From NCBI RefSeq assembly GCF_021730395.1, contig NC_069371.1, positions 68,664,001 through 68,728,000 of the forward strand: a stretch of DNA of 64,000 nucleotides. The letters run 5' to 3'. The notes beneath the pieces are model-generated. The model was not told the DNA's origin. It saw only the letters and a list, made by a program, of their open reading frames with translations, and did not search any database. Position 1 is the stretch's first letter; each line of letters begins with the position of its first letter. A program made the translations under genes and the position numbers. Below are positions 23,482 to 33,719 of the stretch, piece after piece. The DNA comes from Mercenaria mercenaria (Eukaryota; Mollusca; Bivalvia; Venerida; Veneridae).

Positions 23482-24050
23482 TGGTGGCATATTTCTGCTA
23501 CGAGATAGCTAGGTAGCCATCGCGATGCTTCAAAAAACTATCTTGATAAAACGAAGTTTTCTGAAAAGACTATCTAAATAGTGGAAGGTTTCCTGGAAAT
23601 ATTATTGCTTTAAATTTACATTATTTTCTCCGTACATTTTGTGTAAGTGCCCACAACTGCCATTTATTAGATATTACCTTTCTCGATACTTTCAGAAATT
23701 ATCTCGATATTTCAAACTTTTCTGAAAAGTTTATCGTAATAGCCTAAAGTGTCCTGGAAATAAAAGGCAAATCGAGAAAAAATTATTTATTGCGATAGTG
23801 CTTTCAGAAAAATGCACAACTTTGCTGGATAGTTTAAAGGATTAGCGTGATAGTTACCTAGCATCTCGTGGCAGTTCCAAGCATTAACGCGAAACTTTGC
23901 GCTAAAACATTTTCAGAAAATGAATAGAAAATATCTAGAAAATATTATTTATTGCTTAAATGTTTTCAGAACAAAATGCACACATTTCCTGTAAAGTTTA
24001 CAAATTATCGTGATAGCTACCTAGCTATCTCGTGGCAGAAATATGCCACT
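23482..24050. mobile_element. 569-bp inverted-repeat element with perfect 11-bp target duplication
   Basis: The ends are inverted repeats of about 40 bp: ggtggcatatttctgctacg... on the left, and, reversed, agtggcatatttctgccacg... on the right, both going on to agatagctaggtagc. TTAGATAAGTA stands directly on both sides (23,471-23,481 and 24,051-24,061). An 11-bp duplication fits Mutator-like elements (usually 8-11 bp) better than most other groups. The interior has 'ttctgaaaag..tatcgtgatag' type subrepeats and no transposase. Confidence 0.8.
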
Positions 24051-24061
24051 TTAGATAAGTA

Positions 24062-26011
24062 CTGTTCATCTCTTTGCTGTCAAAGTATGTGAAAACCTTT
24101 TATCCAAAATAAAGTATAATTTTCATGGTTTCTGTGTTTGTTCTTTTTAAAAGAAAATCAAATTTTATCGGAATTTAAGTCATGCTGGACAAAAAAATTA
24201 ATAAACTTCATGACATTAAACCATGGGAACATGACAAGAGAAATAGTGAGGAAGTTGTACTATCACGCTGTCAAATAGGTCATACCCGTCTCTGACTAAT
24301 TCGAAAAAAGATCAGCCTAAATGCAGATATATTAGGGATGTGTGCATGCAGAGGAAGAATAGTGGCGATATTTCATTCTTATATCTTAACCTTGTCATGC
24401 ACTTTTATCTCAAACCAATAAATCAATTAATTTCTATTCCGTTGATGAGTGCGCATAGAAATATATATAACTATATATGAGGGTAGCTATTCCGAGACGC
24501 TAGCATGAAGTGCATTTACTTGTTCAACTCTTTGCGTAGTTATTATTGTACAACGCCTCTGAATATGTTTTATATGTAAAAGTAGGTATTTAAGTAAATA
24601 AAAAAGTTTCAAGTTTCCAGTTGCTCACTACGTTCTCTTTGATGGCAGAACAGGTCGAAGAATCCATGGCTATAACTTCTTAAATCCCACTAAGGGATGG
24701 ACTGATTTGATATTTGTCTTATCCTGCGTCGTTGCTTTTACTGGTGTTTCTCCTAGAGCCAAGGCTTCCGCGACGTTATTGCTTACATGCTTTTTGTGGC
24801 TTCGCGGGGTTTGATTAATATATCTTTTATGCTTACAATATATTTCTGTACTTACTGTAACATATGCTAGGAATTCACTTGGAGGGAAGTAATTGTATGT
24901 ACACTAACTTATTCTCGAATACAAATGTTAAGAACTATTAAGCCCAACAACATTCTTAATAATGAATACATTATACAAATAATATGGGCGATTATTTCAT
25001 CTTTTTATTTCAATAAGATATAAGTAATGTCTATTATTGCTATATAACCGTGTGAAAAGTATCCTGCCATACAATCCTATGTGTGTTGTTTAAGGTGGTG
25101 CTTTTTCTACTTTCACAATTATTTAACTAACATAATATAGTTTGATCAAGGAAGAGCACTGCATATAATGTTGCAAGAACAGAATATGATATTCGAATGG
25201 CATATTACAGAAAAATCATACGCTGGCGAAAGCACCGCATACACAACATAGAGTTAAAAGCATAACATCCAGTAAAGATTTACGCTAGGTTGCATTTACT
25301 TCATATATGTATAAAATAGTAAAGTCGTAAAAAATGTCTGTTTCCGGTATCCTACACTAAAGTTTTGGCCCGACCCTGAAGGTTGCAACACTTTACTTTC
25401 TATGTTTTAAACGCGGTCAGTGATGTTAATAGAAAAGGCATAACCGCTTTATTTGTATTCATTTTTGACAAAAAAAATTCCAAAAAGTCTCACTTCAAAA
25501 CATTAAAAAAAATACAATTTCCGACCTACATACACTAATCTTTTTAGCATGTTACCGGAAACAAAGATTTTTTAAGGAAAACGTCAGAAGGACAGCTTTC
25601 CATAAATAGCTTAGTATGTTTATACCAGTAAGCATAATGTTTTCTATAGCCAATGCTGTTTATAGGAAAATAAACACCTCTTTCCGTAGAAAATATATGA
25701 CGAATGTAAATATATACCTGTAAGCATAATGTTTAACATAGCATCATATGTACATACGTACATGTAAGCATAGCATCATTCAAAGCATGGTACGTGTATA
25801 CAAGAAAGGAACATGTCATACAACAATAAGTTCTAAACATGAAAACTACAGTACAATCTTTAGTTGAATTCACAAATATCTAAAATTATTGGAATGGTGT
25901 TATTACTAACGACAAATTCTAAATAAAGAAACTGGTCGCAGTGATTTCAAAGTTCTTTTAATTTTGAAACAAGCAGAGCTGCAGTCACTTTAAATAAATC
26001 TCTTATGCTGT
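24062..26011. other. 3' flank of gene B, partly shared with gene A
   Basis: No gene. 24,430-24,540 and 24,640-24,900 match 7,925-8,010 and 8,040-8,330 beside gene A. 25,617-25,810 holds degenerate 'atatatacctgtaagcataatgtt' units like those at 10,214-10,360. Confidence 0.55.
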
Positions 26012-26850
26012 CTATAGACCAAACATATCAGCCAAACTTGTACCAAGAACATGCAAGACAAATATTGCAATGTTGATCAGATAACATAATGTTATGTATT
26101 TCTGTAACCATATTGGGTCTTTATCGATCCTTTTACCACAACAACCGTTCCTATAGCACTCCAGTTCACAGCATTTACTTTTAAATGTGTTATTACAACA
26201 CCCCATTTGTTCGATTAAAACGCAGCGCCCACACGAGCAAACAGGTGGAATATCTACCTCACACCCCCATTCAAGCTCAACACATTCGCAATACATACAA
26301 CGGTCTACAACATCTTCAATTCGCCGTTTTACCCCCTTGACCTTAACTAAACTTCCATCTGGATAGTAATTTTGTGCGGACGAACAACAGGAACAAATAA
26401 CGCAAGATAAACAAGTGAAGTTCATGCAACCAATCTCGAAAGCAGATAGACAGCAAACGCAGCCAGTTTTTTGTTTACATGTTGATTTTCGCACAACATT
26501 TTTCACAAAAGAACCCATCATTGAGGCAAATGTCTTTGTTTTGTTTAAGGCATTACTCTTACAGGACATCGAGTATAGGAGAAGCAAGAAGTTTTGTGGG
26601 AGGTCTTCAAACAAAAGGGCAAAGAATGTTTCTACCCAGCCGTGTAACAATTGAAATCCAAACGATTTTTGTTTTTTCTTTTCATTCTTTTGCGATTTAT
26701 TGTCACGTTTATCGTACTTTTGGTTTTTCTCGCAAATTTCACGCCTGGTTTCTCCAACGATGTTCAGCAACTTCACTAGCGCGAAGACAGAGCCAAAAAT
26801 GACTAAACTGCCGTACGAGATCGTTAGTTTAAAGGTAGAGGAGCCACAAT
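26012..26850 (-). CDS. gene B, last exon: cysteine-rich multi-pass membrane protein, paralogue of gene A
   Basis: Acceptor 'tttcatttcag' precedes 26,850 and the frame runs 839 nt to the stop at 26,012, in the same phase (1) as gene A exon 3. Order of parts: membrane segment with FGSVFALVKLLNIV, charged linker (KNQKYDKRDNKSQKNEKKK), hydrophobic segment with LLFEDLPQ, a domain with about 24 cysteines, the shared GKRIDKDPIWL, and a last membrane segment. Cysteine positions are almost all shared with gene A. The differences are replacements rather than frame damage, which suggests both copies are under constraint. The C-terminus is a few residues longer (ending ADMFGL). The function is not recognised; see the gene A exon 3 entry for the weak XK-like resemblance. 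Confidence 0.85.
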
Positions 26851-27423
26851 CTGAAATGAAAAAGAAGATAACTTTTATTCATTCTGATTTACGTATGAGC
26901 ACATGAGAACAATATGCTGATTGCATTGCACAATAAAACTAAGAAATGTTCATATTTTTCATAATTTACCGTATATTATTTGTTCATCGGTAACGCAGTG
27001 AAACAGGTAAACTTTTGGAGTCCTCAAAAACGGGCCAATCTTTACAGTGAATGCCTATAACGCTTTTAAACGGGGCAAATGTTTCTATCCTCAAAACCTG
27101 ATCCCTTTTAGCGTAAGAACCCTGAAACTTTTATTTTTTATTTTTAATTCCTTAAATTGAAACATTTATTATTTCTATGCCTCAAAAAGCGGACTTAAAA
27201 TTTTCTTTCACTGTCTTAATATTCTACCTGTTAAATTCATGATAAATATTTTTTTCGGAATGTCTTTATTTAAAATACCTACTTTTATCGATATAAATCA
27301 ATCAACTGTCAAATTTGCATAATTTAAGCATTCTTGAGAAAACCCTGATCCATTTAAATTCCAGTCACGTATAATAAAGCCTTATAAGACAAACATAAGA
27401 CTTATGTAGATTTGGAGACAATA

Positions 27424-27660
27424 TGAGCCGTGCCATGAGAAAACCAACATTGTGGGTTTGCGACCAGCATGGATCCAGACCAGCCTGCTCATCCGCGCAG
27501 TCTGGCCAGGATCCATGCTGTTCGCTTTCAAAGCCTATTGGAATTGGAGAAACTGTTAGCGAACAGCATGGATCCTGACCAGACTGCACAAATGCGCAGG
27601 CTGGTCTGGATCCGTGCTGGTCACAAACCCACTATGTTGGTTTTCTCATGGCGCGGCTCA
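27424..27660. mobile_element. palindromic bivalve MITE ('gcgaccagcatggatcc' family), copy 2, in intron 2 of gene B
   Basis: 237 bp, folding almost end to end. The termini are TGAGCCGTGCCATGAGAAAA and its reverse complement with few mismatches, flanked by TA on both sides (27,422-27,423 and 27,661-27,662). The TA duplication points to a Tc1/mariner-type mobiliser. The matching intron of gene A lacks it, so it arrived after the A/B duplication and accounts for part of the longer intron here. Confidence 0.85.
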
Positions 27661-27662
27661 TA

Positions 27663-28513
27663 TATGGATTATCTCGATTATAAAAGTGATCAATAAAATC
27701 GATCTTAATGGTAATATCGATCATTATTGACTATTCTTAAAATACGTATTTGCACGTTGTGGGCATGTTGGTAAAAGTTAGAACTTTTCATCTGATAACG
27801 TACACAACCGTATTTATTACGTTTATCGACGTTCAAATTGTTACTAAAACACAACACAAATGACAATATTTGTTTGAACGTGAATACACAATACGATGGT
27901 TCACATACATGTTTTATAATACTGCCTACCTTATTTATCCTATATAATTATAATAAAAAATACGTGGATTGCCTGTAGCATACATAAGTGGTTTCTATGT
28001 TAACCGTTGTTTTGTTGTTTTTTTTTTTGCAATACCCAAAAGCACTGTATCGTTGAAGAACGTATATTTGGTTCTTAATTTAAAGAGTACTCTATCGTTG
28101 AAAACGTATATATGGTTATTCATACGCTTTTATACGGTAAATTAAGTCATTATAATGAAAATCTGCTCTTGAGCTGAAGAAACAGCTGCGACCGAGTATA
28201 ACGTATTCGGATTCATTTTAACGTTGTTAAACGTATATTTATTTCAAAATACGCCAAAAATCCACGGTCCGGTTTTAAAACCTCAAAAAGGCACCTGTCT
28301 TATAACGTAACAGGCAATCGCTTTTAAGATTGGCCAGGTGCGTTTTTAGGCCTATTGCCTTTATGGTACATATAGTAATTATGGTTTATCAGGTATTATT
28401 CATACAATGACATTTGATGCAATACTTTGTTTTTGTTTATCCAAATAATGACTTGCATTATCCAAAACTTAAGTAATTATCTCAGGTCATAAAATTCTTA
28501 TCTATTTACTTAC
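27663..28513. other. rest of intron 2 of gene B
   Basis: AT-rich sequence with no gene or repeat recognised. It contains 'tatcgttgaagaacgtatatttggtt' in two imperfect tandem copies near 28,050-28,115. Confidence 0.45.
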
Positions 28514-28891
28514 TATCTGTTTCCGCTGAACTGCTGTTTAATGCAGCATCGTCGATCGCTGGAAAGGAGAACGTGAACTGTTCATTCTTTGTAAGTGTGC
28601 TTTCATCAGACACCGTTCCCGTAATGACATCAGCCAATGATGTCCAGTCGATCAAAACATCTCCAATGATGAGAAGTGCTGAAAACACACGTTTGAAAAC
28701 AGTGAAGCAGTTATTCTGGATTCCACAGCCTGTGCTTGGACTATTAGATGTTGGAACTTTATCCTCGTCTTTGGGAATGCCTAAAGGTGAGCTCGGACAG
28801 ATATTTTGTCGTGAATTTACATTCTTGGTTAAGTTGGCCAAAGCAGCACTTTCACGTCCAAAACCTCTAATTTGCGGTTGAATTTCGATGT
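28514..28891 (-). CDS. gene B, penultimate exon: first membrane segment
   Basis: Acceptor 'aatatttacag' precedes 28,891 and donor 'gtaagt' follows 28,514. The 378-nt exon has the same phase on both sides as gene A exon 2 (384 nt). The encoded part begins x-IEIQPQ (gene A: A-IEYLPQ), has a variable polar region, then a well-kept block: TVFKRVFSALLIIGDVLIDW, then TGTVSDES and FTFSFPAIDDA. Intron length differs from gene A, but splice positions are identical. The matching upstream exon (gene A exon 1 type) was not found between here and 33.7 kb. Confidence 0.85.
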
Positions 28892-29129
28892 CTGTAAATA
28901 TTATAATGTGTATTTTATTTTAGTCTCATATTGCATGCAGCCAATATCCGTCTAAATATTTTTAACAAACGTCATGAATGTCTTTTTTTTTTTTTTTTTT
29001 GCTTTGTTTTGTTTATTATTGTTTTTTGGGTTTTTTTTCTTTTGTCCTTCAAACTGGTTTGTTCTCATTCTTTATAACTACTTCATATTTTCTATTTTTA
29101 GGCATAACAGTTTGTTTATCTGCAAAAGT

Positions 29130-29345
29130 CCAGCTGCACATTAAGTCAATATTTGCTTTCAAAGCTTTTCAACTTAGGGTTGGTTATTTTTCCATATGTT
29201 GCACATGTTCATATTTGCTTATCTACCACTCGAGCTGATATTAAATATATTAATTTTGAGAAATATCAATGTAATAAAACTATAAATCTAGTTTCAAGGC
29301 ATGCTAAGCTATCTTGACTGCAATAACAGACACTGCTTCGTCAAT
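29130..29345 (+). repeat. dispersed ~500-bp repeat, partial copy in intron 1 of gene B
   Basis: 'tgctttcaaagcttttcaac', 'ccatatgttgcacatg', 'gcttatctaccactcgagctgatattaaa' and 'tttcaaggcatgctaagctatcttgactgcaat' match the second half of the copy at 22,535-22,985. Confidence 0.5.
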
Positions 29346-29449
29346 TTTATCTGCTATAATACAAACAATGAAATAAAGAAATAATGCGAAAACACTGATA
29401 TACCACGAGCTAGGAAATGCGCCTAATATTTTCCGGTTCGATGTTTTTC

Positions 29450-29780
29450 ACTACTCAACTATAGCACCATCCTTGTCCGGTGTATTTCTCTAGCTAGAAT
29501 TCAGCGAAAAAAGCATAGAAAGCTTAACTGTCAATAGAAGATGCGCATATTGTCTTCGTCTCAAACTTTGGGGAGCTCCCATTAATTGAACGATATCTTT
29601 TCTTTTTATTCTGATATTGCGATTATGTGGACAGAACGTCAGAGGTAGTAACTAGAGTCACTGACTGGGACTACGAAATCACCAAATGGTTTATAATTGT
29701 GTCGGTGTACAGTTACATATTTGTCCGAGTGTGGTCGTATTGGTCCAACATGACTGCCTGCCAGAGGACATTTAAAGTCA
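29450..29780. other. intron stretch shared with gene A
   Basis: 'actatagcaccatccttgtccggtgtatttctc', 'attcagcgaaaa', 'gtcactgactgggac' and 'ttgtccgagtgtggtcgt..tggtccaacatgactgcc' align in order with about 17,570-17,900 and 18,085-18,150 in intron 1 of gene A. This is further support for a segmental duplication rather than gene-only copying. The 104-codon plus-strand frame here has no homology I recognise. Confidence 0.55.
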
Positions 29781-30371
29781 CGTTATTAATGATAATCTTA
29801 TTAATCAACTTCGTATTGGTCGTAACAATGGCAGAATCCCGTATTTTCTTTATATGTTTTTTTTGTGGGGGGGGATTTTTTGTCATATTGGTTCGGATCA
29901 GTTTTTTTTTGTTTTGTATTTGCACAGTCTGTTACATATGATATGAATAATATATCTAATATCTTGACCGAAGTATTGTATAGCTGAATAATAATATGAT
30001 GTTATAATTCAAAAGATTTCATATCGACCTTGTTATTTTTCAATGGGTCGTATTGGCACATGGTATTATTCAACACCTTACTTATAAAATGCTTGTATCT
30101 CGTAGATAATTTCATTATTTTTTCAACCTCATCTAATTTATCTTAGATCGAAAATGAATGAAGTATTGCTATTCAATACAAAGTCAAGTCCCCTACTGGA
30201 AGGCACCTAATTTCTCTATTACAGAATAACATAATGAAATGATATCTGTCAAAGATGTATAAATAATATTGTACTATATATACAATTTGTTATAACAAAT
30301 CACTTGGATTAAAATGTGCATGTACTAAAACCTACAGTTGTTGATTGTTTCATAACATCTATAAATATAAA

Positions 30372-31530
30372 CAAGAGGGTCAGAATACCACAAAATATAC
30401 CTGTCATTGATAGCAAATTTCTTTACACTAGCACTTGTATTTTTCATATGGATTTTTTGCCAATTATAAAAGAAGTTATGATATAAGTTATTTAAAGTAA
30501 CAACAAAGGAAAGTTAATCCTAAAATAATCTATATAATATGTCCACAGAAAACTCAGAGATAGGTCAAAATACACCTTAATATTGGATGTAACAAGCATG
30601 TTGTACCACATAAAAGTGGTCTTGATCTTTCCCTACGGCCAGTAATAAAAAAGTTACAAGTTAAGCTATTTATAGTAACAACAAAGAAAAAACAAGGTTG
30701 CCTCATGGTGTTGAACATTTGCGCCCAGTTACATCAAAATCCCTCCATGCATGAAGAAGAAATTCTCCGGACAAAGTAATTCTTACATTTAACCTTTGAC
30801 CTCTAAGTGTGACCTTCACCTGAGACCTAGGGACCTGGTTCTCGCGCTCTGACACATGGTGGTGAATATTTGTGCTAAGCAATATTAAAATCCCTTTAAG
30901 GATTGTTGAGTTATAGACTGGAAAGGAAAAAAATCCCTATTGGCCTTTGACTTCCATGTGTGACCTTGACCTTTCACCTAATGGCCAGGGTTTTGCACAT
31001 GACACGTTGTTTTATCCAGGGGAATATTTATGCCAACTGATATTTAAATCCTGTCTTTCATGACAAAGTTATAGACTGGACAGGAAAAAAAATTCTATTG
31101 ATCATTGATCTCCAAGTGTGACCTTGACCTTTAAGCTAGTATTCTGGGTGTTGCACGTAACACATCGTCTTATCTAGGGGAACATTTCTGCCAGATAATA
31201 TTGTAACCTCTTGATCGATGACAGAGTTCTGTACCAAACAGGAAAAAGCCCTATTGACATTTGACCTCCAATTGTGTCCTTGACCTTTCAGCCAGGAGTT
31301 CGAATTTCACACATGACACGTCGATTCATCATGGGGAACATTTCTGCTAAGTAATATAAAAATCCCTTCATGGATGGTAGAGTTATGGACCGGACAGGAA
31401 AAATGCCTTGTTGTACTTTCACCTTCAAGTGTGACCTTGACGTTTTAGCCAGGGGTGCAGGTTTAGCGCATGACACGTCGTCTCGTCATGGGAAACATTT
31501 GTACCAAGTAATATTAAAGGAATTCAAAAA
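30372..31530 (+). mobile_element. bivalve element with ~160-bp tandem core ('gtgaccttgacctt')
   Basis: Starts with 'acaagagggtcagaa', a common 5' start of bivalve repeats. From about 30,780 to 31,520 it carries five or so tandem units near 160 bp. Each has 'tttgacctccaagtgtgaccttgacctt', 'ttgcacatgacacgtcgt', 'ggggaacatttctgccaagtaatatt' and 'gttatagactggacaggaaa'. The unit structure is that of pearl/Helitron-type non-autonomous elements with satellite-like cores; that class assignment is from memory. The 3' end is not defined. Confidence 0.65.
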
Positions 31531-31604
31531 ATGCTTCATTAATATACATGTATTGCAAACATATTTCAGGGTTTTTTAAATTATGTATATTATCATTTTA
31601 TATG

Positions 31605-33719
31605 CATAATAGATAAGGGTGACAAAGAATTTTGTTTTCCTTGTTACATGAAGCTTGACTGCGCTATTCCTTTACAATTTCTTTAATATGCGTTAAAGTG
31701 ACATCAACGTAATTAAAAACGTGGGTGTAATGCCGTTAAAGACGGAGCTCTTAAGCGTTACCCGTGTTGTATAATTTCGGCCACTCACATATCTTGTTTG
31801 AACTTGCCACGTTATGGTGCTTCAACGAAAATTGTTAAAAAACGCCTACCTCTAAACAAAAACAACTTGATATCGAGTTAAACAAAGAGACGCTACCCAT
31901 CCTACCTATGATAATACATTGACAAAAATAGAGCTCAGAATATATGTTGGTATAAATGAGCTGTTTTGGTCAGATTGAAAGAGAAAATAAACATTTAATT
32001 ACAATTTTACAGGAATTTAAAAAAAAAGAAAAAAATTAAAAACACTTCGACAGATTTTGATTTTAATTATATTTTCCCCAAAGTAAAGCTAAATCATAGC
32101 TTAAATTTTGCCCATTTGTTATTAAAGTTGGGATATATTTAACAATGATAATGGGTTGATTTCTAGAAAGCGATAAAATATGGCAAAGGTATACTCTAAC
32201 TAGGAAAACTTGTTAAATGTTCAGCAGTGTCAATTCTCTTTAATCAAAATTGACGGTTACTGAAAATGCCACAAAACCTAAAACTTGATGTTTTTTTACG
32301 CAGTTACGTTACTGGTATTATATTATTGAAACTGAGACTTGCAGAAAGCCTGCTTACTTAATAAGTATCACTTTCTGTCAGATAATGTCGGAAAGAAAAC
32401 AGTATATATTCTTTATTACTTACATTATTTACAAAGAAAATCTACAGAACTAATTGATAAAAAGCAGTTAGAGATATAAGCGGATAGATCTTTCAAACTG
32501 AATAGCACAACAGATAGTTACCGACTAAATGGAGAGGATGGAAGGACAATGACCTGGAATACTGCGCAATGTTCAGAAAGTGAACTGAATAAATATAAAG
32601 AAATAACTGAATATGACACCCGCATACACATGATTTTTGGGTTTTTTCTTTCGACTGGTATACACCTACTTTAACAGAATTACAGTAAGACAGGAAAAAA
32701 CTATATTCAATGAAAGAAGCCGCCAATCATGACAAAAGCTTCGTAACACCACACCGTACCATTACACAATGTAACAGAAAGCGAAACTGCAAAGTAACGT
32801 ATAAAAGTTATCTTATTTTATATTTTGGAACATTATGTTGAAACCTTGACATGTCAGAAAAAAAGTTCTTTTGTCTAGACAGCTAAGTGCTACAAATATA
32901 TATGTTGCTTGTAACATCAGAATGGAAGAAATGCGGTAATATACTACTTCCGGATTTGGCATGTTCGTAATGGAAATGTTGGCAGCTGAATGAAATGTTT
33001 ATAAGGAAGGAAAAAGATAATTTATCATAGTTACAGCTCGCTATATTGGTGGTAACTGTGGTAGATGATTTGATTTCCAAATATCTCAGTATATTTCTGT
33101 CTATCACTTGTCATACTTTGATGAATTAGATTGCGTCTGTGCACTGAAGCTATTTTGCTTAAGATATTGCATAATTAGATTTAGAAAGGTATGATGAGGT
33201 GCTATTTGTTCCATGCAGCTGCCTGTCGGTTTTGATGATTCCAATCATTGACCATCAAAACGTACGTATGATTAATGCTGTTTGGCTTTATTGGTTATCC
33301 GTTGGAAAACTACTGTGGTATTTGGACAGGAATCAAAACAGTAATTGCCTCCTGTGACTGTACTTCCGTTTATCATTTCATTTACGCTTATTGTTTCATT
33401 ACGAACAACCCTTTCCTGATATATTGACAATATTAGTTTGCTCGGTTGAAGAAAACACAATCAGTCATATTCTTGATTATGAATTCAACTGTTTACAGTA
33501 ATGGATGTGTTTGTTTGGAACTAGTTTCGGTTGTTAAACCATAACATCTTAGATTACTGATTTTATAAATTTCAGTGCCTTTGTTCTATGCAGTGTTTAA
33601 CAATAGCAAAATCTATGAGGCCGCTATCTGAATGTTGAGTGTAATCCCGCACTTTAACTATTTAAGCATAAGGAAATAAGTGATATCGTTCCATTTTATC
33701 CCAGTCTTTTTGACTACAA
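31605..33719. other. upstream region of gene B, no exon found
   Basis: 31,605-31,800 matches the sequence just inside gene A exon 1's intron. Beyond that, the similarity is lost and no counterpart of the MNSRQP-type first exon could be seen before the damaged block begins. No other gene recognised. Confidence 0.45.

Noticed and set aside
29627-29941. 104-codon frame in the gene B intron
   Set aside because: Lies in intron sequence shared with gene A, where the frame is not kept; the hydrophobic tail comes from T-rich low complexity.
30780-31520. CRISPR-like regular spacing
   Set aside because: Units are about 160 bp, diverged and contiguous with no separate spacers; this is a eukaryotic tandem repeat.
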